From contig CAVSIE010000004.1 of the NCBI GenBank assembly GCA_963728045.1, positions 186,001 through 250,000 on the forward strand: a stretch of 64,000 bases of DNA, given 5' to 3'. Numbering within the stretch: position 1 is the first letter of the stretch; each line of letters begins with the position of its first letter. Shown piece by piece: positions 15,864-23,550 of the stretch. The DNA is from VRUE01 sp963728045. GTDB lineage: Bacteria; Actinomycetota; Thermoleophilia; Solirubrobacterales; 70-9. Under the pieces are notes generated by a model. The model did not search any database and was not told the origin of the DNA. It saw only the letters and a program-made list of their open reading frames with translations. A program made the translations under genes and the position numbers.

Positions 15864-15901
15864 CTCGACGCTTGTCCGGGGGAGGGGATTGCCGCCCCTC
15901 C
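15809..15901 (+). repeat. Structured intergenic element, family A, copy 1 (candidate ncRNA)
   Basis: A perfect 21-bp outer helix (15809-15829 with 15881-15901), then an asymmetric internal loop AACGGG/GG, a 5-bp helix CGGAT/GTCCG, a 5-nt bulge ACTCA, a 12-bp inner helix (15846-15857 with 15862-15873) and a 4-nt loop AATT. The same plan with different helix sequences recurs at 47671-47761. The invariant strings are AACGGGCGGATACTCAAAG (15830-15848) and CTTGTCCGGG (15871-15880). It overlaps the coaBC 3' end. No T-run follows, so a simple terminator is unlikely. Confidence 0.85.
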
Positions 15902-15916
15902 ACCACCACACCGGGC

Positions 15917-15922
15917 TATACT
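15917..15922 (+). promoter_or_regulatory. -10 box of the rimP-nusA-infB operon
   Basis: TATACT lies directly after the family A element, about 85 nt before rimP. I see no convincing -35 at the normal distance (TTGCCG at 15889-15894 is 22 bp away). The transcript would start near 15929 and run into the hairpin at 15957. Confidence 0.5.
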
Positions 15923-15956
15923 CGTTCCAAGCTTTTTCGATACCAACGCGTACGAG

Positions 15957-15981
15957 AAGTGGGCCTAGCCCACTTTTTTTT
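15957..15981 (+). terminator. Intrinsic terminator or attenuator in the rimP-nusA leader
   Basis: An 8-bp perfect stem AAGTGGGC/GCCCACTT (15957-15964, 15968-15975) with loop CTA, followed by a T-run to 15981. It sits between the TATACT box and rimP, so it would stop transcripts before the operon unless read through, which is the layout of an attenuator. Since NusA acts at hairpin terminators, autoregulation is possible; this is inference. Confidence 0.75.
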
Positions 15982-16007
15982 CGGCCCAAACCCCGCACGA
16001 GACCCGC

Positions 16008-16265
16008 ATGGCAGACCTCAAAGACAGCATCCAGCAACAGCTTGCCGAGCTCGATTCGGAGCTCGACCTGGTCGCGCTCGAGCAGCCGGGCAACGAGACG
16101 CTGCGCCTCTTCATCGATCATCCGGGCGGCGTCGATCTGGCGCTCTGCGAGCGGGTGACGAGGCATCTCAACCACCTGCGGGCGGATTACGCGCTGGAGG
16201 TTTCCTCTCCGGGTCCGAAGTATCGCCGTCCCGAGCCCCCCGCCACCGAAAAGGAGCAGCTGTGA
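16008..16265 (+). CDS. rimP: RimP-like ribosome maturation factor, N-terminal domain only
   Basis: 85 residues, against about 150 usual for RimP. Residues 1-70 follow the RimP N-terminal domain, with LRLFIDHPGGVDLALCERVT and the end motif ALEVSSPG. After that only PKYRRPEPPATEKEQL remains, so the C-terminal SH3-like domain is missing. The nusA start overlaps the stop (GTGA), so no room is left for the rest, and I find no frameshifted remnant. The first gene before nusA-infB is the usual place for rimP. Either a shortened functional form or a decayed gene. Confidence 0.8.
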   Translation: MADLKDSIQQQLAELDSELDLVALEQPGNETLRLFIDHPGGVDLALCERVTRHLNHLRADYALEVSSPGPKYRRPEPPATEKEQL

Positions 16266-17815
16266 GCAAGGAGATCGTCGAGGCGGTCAAAGCCCTCGAG
16301 CAAGAGAAGGGCATCTCCGCCGACAAGCTGATGGACGCGCTCGCGGACGCCCTGCTCTCGGCCTACAAGAAGACGCCGGGCGCCGCCAAGTACGCCCGTG
16401 TCGACCTCGATCACGAAACCGGTGATTTCCGGGTCTTCGAGCTGATCCTGCCTCCAGAGCTGGAGGAGAAGCTGCTCGCCGAGGCGGCGGAGGCGCAAGA
16501 GGAGGAAGAGCGCGAGATCGATCCCGAGACCGGCGAGCTGCGCGAGCCCGAGGAGCCCGAGCTCGATCCGGAGATGATCGCCCCTTATGAGGACCAGATC
16601 ACGACCAAAGACGTCACCCCGGAAGACTTCGGCCGGATTGCCGCCCAGACCGCCAAGCAGGTGATCCTGCAGCGGATCCGCGAGGCCGAACGGATGATGA
16701 TGTTCGAAGAGTACAAAGACCGCGTCGGCGAGCTGGTAACCGGGATCATCCAGCAGTCCGACAAGCGCTACACGCTGGTCCAGCTGCGTGAGCGGGTCGA
16801 GGCGCTGCTGCCCAAGTCCGAGCAGGTCTACAACGAGCGCTACGACCACGGGATGCGGGTCAAGACCGTGATCACTGACGTTTCCGACTCAACCAAAGGG
16901 CCGGCGATCGTCGTCTCGCGGCGCAGCCCCGAGCTGATCAAGAGCCTGTTCGAGATGGAGGTCCCCGAGATCGCCGACAAGCTGGTCGAGATCGTCGGCG
17001 TCGCCCGTGAGCCGGGCTACCGTTCGAAGATCGCGGTGATCTCGCACGCAGAAGGCGTCGATCCGGTTGGCGCCTGCGTTGGCCCGCGTGGCTCGCGGGT
17101 GCGGATGGTCGTCTCCGAGCTGCGCGGCGAGAAGATCGACATCATCCCCCACAACGACGAGCCCGCCCGCTTTGTCGCCAAGGCGCTCTCGCCGGCACGG
17201 GTGCGCGAGGTGATCGTCGACGACGAGGAGCGCCAGGCGACCGTGGTCGTCCCCGACGACCAGCTCTCGCTGGCAATCGGCCGCGACGGCCAGAATGCCC
17301 GCCTGGCGGCGCGCTTGACCGGCTGGCGGGTCGACATCAAGTCGGAGTCCGAGTTCTCCCAGGAAGAAGCCGACATCGAGTACGAGGGCGAGGAGCAGTT
17401 CGACGGGCGCTGCATGGCGGTGCTCTCGAACGGTCGTCGCTGCCCAAACGCTGCGATCGACGGCTCCACCTACTGCGGGTTGCCCACCCACCAGGCGCTG
17501 AGCCGCTTCGAGACCAACCAGATGGCCGTGCTGGCGCCGCTCTCGGAGGCCGAGGTGGCGATCCTGACCGATCCCGATGCGGATGACGGCCAGGTGGCGG
17601 AGTTGGTCGAGCGAGCGGAGTCCGAGTTTGTCGAGGAGGAGGCTGAAGCTGAAGAGACTGTTGATGAGGACGCTCCGGCTGCGGGTCCTGTCGCCGAGGG
17701 CGACCCTCCGACTCACCCGTCGGAGGGCTCACCCTCGACACCACCCGCAGAGGAAGCAACTGCGGATGAACAGCCTCAGTCCGAGGCTGTCGCCGAGGAG
17801 GCAGAGCAGGCCTAG
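16262..17815 (+). CDS. nusA: Transcription termination/antitermination factor NusA with C-terminal Cys3His module
   Basis: 517 residues, GTG start. N-terminal polymerase-binding domain (residues 1-~160, with a long acidic insert near 80-110), S1 domain (YEEYKDRVGELVTGII-like start, VQLRERVEALLP), then two KH domains with GARGSRVRM-like CVGPRGSRVRM and IGRDGQNARLAARLTGW. After the KH core, Cys384, Cys394, Cys405 and His410 form C-x9-C-x10-C-x4-H, similar to small zinc-knuckle modules found alone in other proteins. A Glu/Pro-rich tail of about 90 residues ends it. It controls pausing, termination and antitermination. ylxR, normally between nusA and infB, is absent; the infB start overlaps the stop by one base. 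Confidence 0.94.
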   Translation: MSKEIVEAVKALEQEKGISADKLMDALADALLSAYKKTPGAAKYARVDLDHETGDFRVFELILPPELEEKLLAEAAEAQEEEEREIDPETGELREPEEPELDPEMIAPYEDQITTKDVTPEDFGRIAAQTAKQVILQRIREAERMMMFEEYKDRVGELVTGIIQQSDKRYTLVQLRERVEALLPKSEQVYNERYDHGMRVKTVITDVSDSTKGPAIVVSRRSPELIKSLFEMEVPEIADKLVEIVGVAREPGYRSKIAVISHAEGVDPVGACVGPRGSRVRMVVSELRGEKIDIIPHNDEPARFVAKALSPARVREVIVDDEERQATVVVPDDQLSLAIGRDGQNARLAARLTGWRVDIKSESEFSQEEADIEYEGEEQFDGRCMAVLSNGRRCPNAAIDGSTYCGLPTHQALSRFETNQMAVLAPLSEAEVAILTDPDADDGQVAELVERAESEFVEEEAEAEETVDEDAPAAGPVAEGDPPTHPSEGSPSTPPAEEATADEQPQSEAVAEEAEQA

Positions 17816-20004
17816 TGGCTAAGAAGCGGGTTCATGAGATCGCCAAAGCTCAGGGGCTGAGCAGCAAAGAGCTGCTGGCAGCGCTGAAGGCCGCTGGAGT
17901 CGAGGCGAAAGCCGCTGCTTCCAGCGTCGATGAGGATGCGGCGCTGAAGGCGATCGCGACGGCCAAGGGCGACGGGGGCGCCGCCACGACTGTGAAGCAG
18001 AAAGCGGCTCCGGCGCCGCAGGCAGCCAAACCGGCTGCCAAAGCGCCAGTTCGCCCCGCCGACAAAACTGCTGGTGCGGCCGGAGGTGGATCGAAAAAAC
18101 GCCGCCGTGTGGTGATCGATTCGCAGGCCGCGCGTCGCGATCAGATGGGCGGGCCGCCGCCGCAGCGCCCGCCGCGCCGCCGAGGCGGGCGGCGCCGGAG
18201 GCCGATGCTGGAGGAGCCGCCGCCCAAAGTCGAGGCCGCCGCCCCAGAGGCGACCAAGGTCCCGGCTGGGGCCACTGTGCGCGAGGTCGCCGAGCTGCTC
18301 GGCCTCGGCAGCGCTGAGGTGATCAAGAAGCTGATGACGATGGGGGAGATGGCGACGCTCACCCAGACCCTCACCAACGACTCGATCAAGGCGATCGCCG
18401 ACGAGTACGACCGCGAGATCGAGATCGTCACCGCAGCGGAGGAGGAGTCGGAGGCGCCCGAGTTCGAGGATGCCGAGGAGAGCCTCGTCGATCGCCCTCC
18501 GGTGGTGACGATCATGGGCCACGTCGACCACGGCAAGACCTCGCTGCTCGACGCGATCCGCGAGACCGAGGTGGCAGCGGGCGAGGCCGGCGGGATCACC
18601 CAGCACATCGGCGCCTACCAGGTGCATCACGAGGCGAGGACGATCACCTTCCTCGACACGCCCGGCCACGCCGCCTTCACGGCGATGCGGGCCCGCGGCG
18701 CGAAGGTGACCGACATCGCCGTCGTCGTCGTCGCCGCGGACGATGGCGTGATGCCGCAGACCAAGGAGGCGATCGACCATGCCCGCGCGGCTGACGTGCC
18801 GATCCTGATCGCGGTCAACAAGATCGACAAGGAGGGGGCGCAGCCCGACCGCGTCCGCAACGAGCTCGCCGCCGACGGCCTCACACCCGAGGACTGGGGA
18901 GGGGACACCGTCTACTGCGACGTCTCGGCGAAGACGAAGGACGGGCTCGACAACCTGCTCGACATGATCCTCTTGGTCTCCGAGCTCGAGGAGCTCGGGG
19001 CGAATCCCGAGGCGGCCGCCTCGGGCACTGTGATCGAGTCCCAGCTCGACCCCGGCCGCGGCCCGGTCGTCAGCATCCTGGTCCAGCGCGGCACGCTGAA
19101 GGTGGGCGACGCGCTCGTCGCCGGTCCCCAGTGGGGAAGGGTGCGGGCGATGCACGACTTCACCGGCGATCGCGTCGAGAGCGCCGACCCGGGGATGCCG
19201 GTCGAGGTGCTCGGTTTCGACGGCGTCTGCGAGGCAGGCGAGTTCGTGCAGGCGGTCGAGAACGACCGCCGTGCCCGTCAGCTCGCCCAGGAGCGCGCCA
19301 ACCGGCTCAAGACCGAGGCTCTGGCGCGACGTCAGGCCCGCAAGGTCAGCCTCGAGGAGGTCTTCTCCCGGGTCCAGGAGGGGGAGATCAAGGAACTGAA
19401 CATCGTGCTCAAGGCAGACGTGGCGGGCTCGCTGGAGGCGCTCCAGGACGAGATCGCCAAGGTCCCCCAGGAGCAGGTCGGGATCAACATCATCCACTCC
19501 CAGACCGGTGGCATCAACGAGTCCGACGTGATGCTCGCCGCGGCATCCGACGCGATCATCATCGGCTTCAACGTGCGCCCGCTCGCCGATGCTCGCCGCG
19601 CCGCCGAGCGCGAGGGCATCGACATCCGCACCTACTCGGTGATCTACAAAATCACCGAAGACCTGCGCAACGCGATGGAGGGATTGCTGGAGGCGGTCGA
19701 GGTCGAGGAGACGCTCGGCGAGGCTGAGATCAAGCAGACCTTCAAGGCCTCCAAGGTCGGCCGGATCGCCGGCTGCATCGTCAACGAGGGCAAGGTCGCC
19801 CGCGACGCCAGCGTCCGCCTGATCCGCGACGGCACCGTGATCTGGGATGGCAAGCTCGGCTCTCTGCGACGCTTCAAAGACAACGTCCAGGAAGTCGAGG
19901 AGGGTCAGGAGTGCGGGATCGTCCTCGACGGCTACGCCGACGTCAAGGAGGGCGATGTGCTCGAGTTCTTCAGGACCAAGCAGGTCGAGCAGACGCTGGA
20001 CTAG
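17815..20004 (+). CDS. infB: Translation initiation factor IF-2
   Basis: 729 residues, GTG start one base into the nusA stop. An Ala/Lys/Arg-rich N-terminal region (RVHEIAKAQGLSSKELLAAL is the IF2N start, then an RRRGGRRRR patch near residue 123). GTPase domain with GHVDHGKTS (about residue 235), DTPGH and NKID, followed by beta-barrel and C1/C2 domains ending VGRIAGCIV. It places initiator tRNA on the 30S subunit. The N-terminal region is short compared with many actinobacterial IF2 proteins. Confidence 0.97.
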   Translation: MAKKRVHEIAKAQGLSSKELLAALKAAGVEAKAAASSVDEDAALKAIATAKGDGGAATTVKQKAAPAPQAAKPAAKAPVRPADKTAGAAGGGSKKRRRVVIDSQAARRDQMGGPPPQRPPRRRGGRRRRPMLEEPPPKVEAAAPEATKVPAGATVREVAELLGLGSAEVIKKLMTMGEMATLTQTLTNDSIKAIADEYDREIEIVTAAEEESEAPEFEDAEESLVDRPPVVTIMGHVDHGKTSLLDAIRETEVAAGEAGGITQHIGAYQVHHEARTITFLDTPGHAAFTAMRARGAKVTDIAVVVVAADDGVMPQTKEAIDHARAADVPILIAVNKIDKEGAQPDRVRNELAADGLTPEDWGGDTVYCDVSAKTKDGLDNLLDMILLVSELEELGANPEAAASGTVIESQLDPGRGPVVSILVQRGTLKVGDALVAGPQWGRVRAMHDFTGDRVESADPGMPVEVLGFDGVCEAGEFVQAVENDRRARQLAQERANRLKTEALARRQARKVSLEEVFSRVQEGEIKELNIVLKADVAGSLEALQDEIAKVPQEQVGINIIHSQTGGINESDVMLAAASDAIIIGFNVRPLADARRAAEREGIDIRTYSVIYKITEDLRNAMEGLLEAVEVEETLGEAEIKQTFKASKVGRIAGCIVNEGKVARDASVRLIRDGTVIWDGKLGSLRRFKDNVQEVEEGQECGIVLDGYADVKEGDVLEFFRTKQVEQTLD

Positions 20005-20049
20005 GCGCCGCAGCGAGATTCCTGATCGATGCGTCTATAGTCGCCCCGC

Positions 20050-20400
20050 GTGGCCACTGCGCGAATGCGCCGCATCAACGAGGTGCTGCGAGAGGTGATC
20101 GGCGCTGCTATCGGCGAGCTCAGCGATCCCCGCATTGGCTTCGTAACCGTGACTTCCGTCGAGACAAGCCCCGATCTTCGCGCTGCCAAGGTGCACGTCA
20201 GCGTGCTCGGCAGCGACGAGGAGCGGGAGGCGACCCTGGCCGGCCTGCGCTCTTCACACGGAGTGCTGCAGTCCGCGATCGCCGCCGAGACGCGGATGAA
20301 GCGCACACCGACCCTGAGCTTTCACTACGACCCGACGATCGAGCAGGGAATGCGGATCTCCCAGCTGCTCGACGAGGACGTGGAGGACGAGGAGCGATGA
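20050..20400 (+). CDS. rbfA: Ribosome-binding factor A
   Basis: 116 residues, GTG start. Family signature RMRRINEVLREVIGAAIGEL, DPRIGFVTVTSVETSPDLRAA and RTPTLSFHYD. It matures the 16S rRNA 5' end in 30S particles. Its position after infB is conserved. TATAGT (20036-20041) ends 8 nt before GTG 20050, so a leaderless transcript is expected in addition to any read-through from infB. It overlaps nrnA by ATGA. Confidence 0.95.
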   Translation: MATARMRRINEVLREVIGAAIGELSDPRIGFVTVTSVETSPDLRAAKVHVSVLGSDEEREATLAGLRSSHGVLQSAIAAETRMKRTPTLSFHYDPTIEQGMRISQLLDEDVEDEER

Positions 20401-21395
20401 GCGGTGCGGCCACCACGTCTGGGATCGAGCAGGTCGCCGCCGAGTTGCGCTCGCGCCAGCGCTTCCTGCTCACCGCTCACGAGGGTCCCGACGGCGACGC
20501 GCTCGGCTCTCTGCTCGGCCTCCACCACCTGCTCACCCAGCTCGGCAAGGACTCGGTGATGTTCATGGCGGCGAAGGAGTTCCCGTTGCCGATCGAGTAC
20601 CGCTTCCTGCCGCTGGAGGAGGTCTTCCACGAGCCGCCGGCGGACATGCCGGATCGCACCGTGGTCTTCCTCGACTGCGGCAACATCGACCGCATGCCGG
20701 TCGACTTCCTCGCCAATGACGGAAATCTCGTGATCAACATCGATCACCACCACGACAACACCCTCTTCGGCGACGTAAACCTGGTCGACGTCGACGCCTC
20801 CTGCACGGCCGAGATCGTCTACGAGCTGGCGGTCGCGCTCGGCGCCGAGATCACCCCGGAGATCGCCTCGGCCCTCTACGTCGGCATGGTCACCGACACC
20901 GGCAAGTTCATGTACGAGAACACGAAGGCGCGCACGCACCGGATCGCTGCGGAGCTGGTCGACGCCGGGGTGGAAGTCGACGAGACTTACCGCCGCCTCT
21001 ACGAGCACGTGCCGATCGAGAAGCTTCGGCTCGTCTCGCGCGCCCTCGACGGCATCCAATTCCACTGCGACGACCTGCTCGTCCTCGCCTACGTCACCAC
21101 TGCCGACTACGAGGCGACGGGAGCCGGCGAGGAGATGACAGAGGGCCTGATCGACTTCCTGCGCTCAGTCGAGGGCGGCAAGGTCGCCGCTCTGGTCCGC
21201 GACCTTGGCGACCGTGGTCGGTCGGCGCGCAAGGTCAGCCTGCGCTCCAGCGACGGCGAGGTCGACGTCTCGGCGATCGCCCGCAAGCACGGTGGCGGTG
21301 GGCACAAGCGCGCCGCCGGCTTCTCCACCGATCTCGAGCTGGAGCAGCTGGTCCCCTTCCTTTGCGGCGAGGTCTCGGCCCAGCTCGGGAGCTGA
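20397..21395 (+). CDS. nrnA: DHH-family bifunctional oligoribonuclease / PAP phosphatase (NrnA-like)
   Basis: 332 residues. DHH phosphoesterase motifs: HEGPDGDALGS, VFLDCGN, INIDHHHDN and the DHHA1 end motif KHGGGGHKRAAGF. It degrades nanoRNAs, and in the family also dephosphorylates pAp. ATG 20397 overlaps the rbfA stop. The rbfA-nrnA-truB-ribF order is a known conserved block and supports the assignment. Confidence 0.93.
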   Translation: MSGAATTSGIEQVAAELRSRQRFLLTAHEGPDGDALGSLLGLHHLLTQLGKDSVMFMAAKEFPLPIEYRFLPLEEVFHEPPADMPDRTVVFLDCGNIDRMPVDFLANDGNLVINIDHHHDNTLFGDVNLVDVDASCTAEIVYELAVALGAEITPEIASALYVGMVTDTGKFMYENTKARTHRIAAELVDAGVEVDETYRRLYEHVPIEKLRLVSRALDGIQFHCDDLLVLAYVTTADYEATGAGEEMTEGLIDFLRSVEGGKVAALVRDLGDRGRSARKVSLRSSDGEVDVSAIARKHGGGGHKRAAGFSTDLELEQLVPFLCGEVSAQLGS

Positions 21396-21397
21396 GT

Positions 21398-22045
21398 ATG
21401 AGCGGCGTCGAGGGGGCCGTGCTGCTCTGCGACAAGCCGGCGGGGATAACCTCGCACGACATGGTTGCCGCTGTACGGCGAGAGCGCGGCTGCAAGACCG
21501 GGCATGCGGGCGCCCTGGACCCGTTCGCGACCGGACTGCTCCTCGTCTTGCTCGACGGCGCTACCCGCCTGCAGCGTTTCCTAGTCGAGCTGCCGAAGAC
21601 CTATGTCGCCAAGGCGAGGCTCGGCTGGCGGTCGAGCACGGGGGACCCGGACGGAGAGCTGACCGAGACCGGCCGGAAGCCACACTCGCTCGAGTTGCCG
21701 ACCGGCAGGGTGAGGCAGCGGGTGCCGATGACCTCGGCGGTGCGGGTAGGAGGCGAGAGGCTCTACCGCAAGGCCCACCGCGGCGAGACGATCGAGACGC
21801 CGGAGAGGGAGATCGAGGTCTACCGCGCCGATCTGCTCAGCGGCGACGCGGAAACCGCGACCTATGAGATCGAGTGCTCGACCGGGACCTACGTTCGCAC
21901 CCTGATCGAGACGCTCGGCGACGCCTACTGCGCGGAGCTGCGCCGCACGGCGGTCGGCCCGTTCGAGGTCGGGCAGGCGGGAACGGAGCTGGACATGGAC
22001 CAGGTCGCCGAGCTGGTGCCGGCGGTGGCAGAGGGGATGCGCTGA
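21398..22045 (+). CDS. truB: tRNA pseudouridine(55) synthase, short form without PUA domain
   Basis: 215 residues, against about 300 in well-studied TruB. Catalytic motif GHAGALDPFATGLL carries the nucleophilic Asp; KTYVAKARLGW, RVPMTSAVRVGG and YEIECSTGTYVRTLIETLG follow. It makes pseudouridine 55 in the T-loop of tRNA. The C-terminal PUA domain is missing: the stop is followed after 2 nt by ribF. Start ATG 21398 lies 2 nt after the nrnA stop. Confidence 0.93.
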   Translation: MSGVEGAVLLCDKPAGITSHDMVAAVRRERGCKTGHAGALDPFATGLLLVLLDGATRLQRFLVELPKTYVAKARLGWRSSTGDPDGELTETGRKPHSLELPTGRVRQRVPMTSAVRVGGERLYRKAHRGETIETPEREIEVYRADLLSGDAETATYEIECSTGTYVRTLIETLGDAYCAELRRTAVGPFEVGQAGTELDMDQVAELVPAVAEGMR

Positions 22046-22047
22046 AG

Positions 22048-22935
22048 TTGAACATCGAGGTGACATCGCTGCCGGATGCCGAGAAACGGCCGCGCCACGT
22101 CGCGATCGGGACCTTCGACGGCGTCCACCGCGGCCACCAGGAGGTGATCGACGGCGCCGACACCGTGCTCACCTTCGACCCCCACCCGCTCGAGATCCTG
22201 CACCCGGCGGCGCTGCCGAAGCTGATCATGCCGTTCAGCGTCAAGCGCGACGTGATCGAGGGCCTGGGGGTCGACGAGCTGGTCGTCATCCCCTTCGACC
22301 GCGAGTTCGCGACGCGGAGCGCCGAGGACTTCATCGAGCAGGTCCTGGTCGAGCGGCTCGGCGCCGAGCGCGTCTCAGTGGGTGAGAACTTCCGCTTCGG
22401 GGCCAAAGCCAAAGGCGACCCGAAGATGCTTGCCAGTCACCCCGAGTTCGAGACCCGCGTCGTAGCCTTGGTCGAGGTCGACGGCGAGGCGGTCTCCTCG
22501 ACTCGGATCCGGGCGCTCGTGGCGGCGGGGGAGATGGAGGCGGCGCGGCGCTGCCTCGGCGCGCCCTTCATGGTCGAGGGCACGATCGTCGAGGGAGACC
22601 AGCGCGGGCGCACGCTCGGCTTCCCGACCGCCAACATCGTTCCCGACGACCGTCTCGCGATCCCCGGGCACGGCGTCTACGCGGCCTTCGCCAACGGCGT
22701 CCCGGCGGCCGTCAACGTCGGCGTGCGACCGACCTTCGAGAGCGGCAGGGGAGTGCTGATCGAGACCTATCTGATCGACCGCGAGGAAGACCTCTACGGG
22801 ACCGAGATGAGGGTGGCCTTCGTCTCCCGCCTGCGCGGCGAGAAGCGCTTCGCCGGGGTCGAGGAGCTGATCTCCCAGATGAAGATCGACGTCCAAGACG
22901 CGAAGCAAGTCTGCGCGACATTCCAACCGTCCTAG
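22048..22935 (+). CDS. ribF: Bifunctional riboflavin kinase / FAD synthetase
   Basis: 295 residues from TTG 22048, two nt after the truB stop; GTG 22060 is an alternative start. FAD-synthetase domain: AIGTFDGVHRGHQ near residue 20, FDPHP, and SSTRIRALVAAGEM. Riboflavin kinase domain: GRTLGFPTANI, GVYAAF and NVGVRPTFESG. It makes FMN and FAD. It ends the rbfA-nrnA-truB-ribF block; the repeat pair begins 18 bp downstream. Confidence 0.95.
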   Translation: MNIEVTSLPDAEKRPRHVAIGTFDGVHRGHQEVIDGADTVLTFDPHPLEILHPAALPKLIMPFSVKRDVIEGLGVDELVVIPFDREFATRSAEDFIEQVLVERLGAERVSVGENFRFGAKAKGDPKMLASHPEFETRVVALVEVDGEAVSSTRIRALVAAGEMEAARRCLGAPFMVEGTIVEGDQRGRTLGFPTANIVPDDRLAIPGHGVYAAFANGVPAAVNVGVRPTFESGRGVLIETYLIDREEDLYGTEMRVAFVSRLRGEKRFAGVEELISQMKIDVQDAKQVCATFQPS

Positions 22936-22953
22936 CCTGACGCGCGGTTGCCC

Positions 22954-23074
22954 GGCCTGGAGGGCGAGCACCCCGGCTCACTCGCAACTCGTCGGTGATG
23001 AGGTTGTTGCTGACGCCTCGAGGTTGGCTCTCCTCCCGCGCAAAACGTTCGCGGGGGTGCCCACCCTCCAGGCC
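22954..23074 (+). repeat. Palindrome-ended element, family B, unit 1
   Basis: 121 bp. The ends pair: GGCCTGGAGGG (22954-22964) with CCCTCCAGGCC (23064-23074), then GCACCCC (22968-22974) with GGGGTGC (23054-23060). Inside lie two blocks shared with unit 2: GCTCACTCGCAACTCGTCG (22976-22994) and CTCCTCCCGCGCAAAACG (23030-23047), 35 nt apart. The closing helix differs from that of unit 2 but is self-complementary in each. Confidence 0.85.
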
Positions 23075-23088
23075 TAACGCGGCGCGGC

Positions 23089-23210
23089 AGGCCGGAGGGG
23101 CCGGTGTGCCGTGAGCGTTTTGCGCGGGAGGAGCACGACGCTACGGGCGATAGCACTTGACCGCCTCGGCGACGAGTTGCGAGCGAGCGGCATACCGGCC
23201 CCTCCGGCCT
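23089..23210 (-). repeat. Palindrome-ended element, family B, unit 2 (inverted relative to unit 1)
   Basis: 122 bp in the opposite orientation to unit 1. The ends pair over 22 bp with one mismatch (23089-23110 with 23189-23210). On the minus strand the shared blocks are at 23170-23188 (18 of 19 bases identical to unit 1) and 23116-23133 (18 of 18), 36 nt apart. The stretch 22936-23251 holds this pair, no credible gene, and the rpsO -10 box TAGCGT (23236-23241). Confidence 0.85.
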
Positions 23211-23251
23211 CCTGATCGGGGGCGAGGTCCTGTGCTAGCGTCAGGCCGCGA

Positions 23252-23521
23252 ATGACGCTTACCACGGAGAAAAAGTCAGAGCTGATCGGCAAATACGGCC
23301 GCGCCGATGGCGACACCGGCTCGGCTGAGGTCCAGATCGCCCTGCTCACCGAGCGGATCAACGACCTGACCGAGCACCTGCGCACGCACGCCAAGGACCA
23401 CCACTCGCGGCGCGGTCTGCTGATGCTGGTCGGCAAGCGCCGTCGCATGCTGCGCTACCTCGAGCGCAAGAACCTCGAGCGTTACCGCTCGCTGGTCGCC
23501 GAGCTCGGCCTCCGGCGCTAG
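23252..23521 (+). CDS. rpsO: 30S ribosomal protein S15
   Basis: 89 residues, full length. Family signature LTERINDLTEHLRTHAKDHH, then RRGLLMLVGKRRRMLRYLE. It binds the central domain of 16S rRNA. TAGCGT (23236-23241) ends 10 nt before ATG, giving at most a very short leader, which leaves no room for the leader pseudoknot known from E. coli autoregulation. pnp follows, the usual order. Confidence 0.97.
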   Translation: MTLTTEKKSELIGKYGRADGDTGSAEVQIALLTERINDLTEHLRTHAKDHHSRRGLLMLVGKRRRMLRYLERKNLERYRSLVAELGLRR

Positions 23522-23550
23522 TCGCGACGCGGCCGCATCCTGCGGGTCTG

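Noticed and set aside
15809..15901. Family A element as an insertion sequence or classic MITE
   Set aside because: No transposase, no evident target-site duplication shared by the two copies, and invariant unpaired core bases that a bare terminal repeat would not need. Mobility is not excluded.
16008..16300. Frameshift explaining the short RimP
   Set aside because: The other frames after 16230 encode nusA or carry no RimP C-terminal pattern, and the nusA start overlaps the stop as in neighbouring operon junctions.
23111..23215. 34-residue ORF starting GTG inside family B unit 2 (starts VSVLRGRSTTLRAIALDRLG)
   Set aside because: It looks protein-like, but the matching frame of unit 1 is not conserved as protein beyond VLRGR, while the DNA blocks are conserved as inverted repeats.
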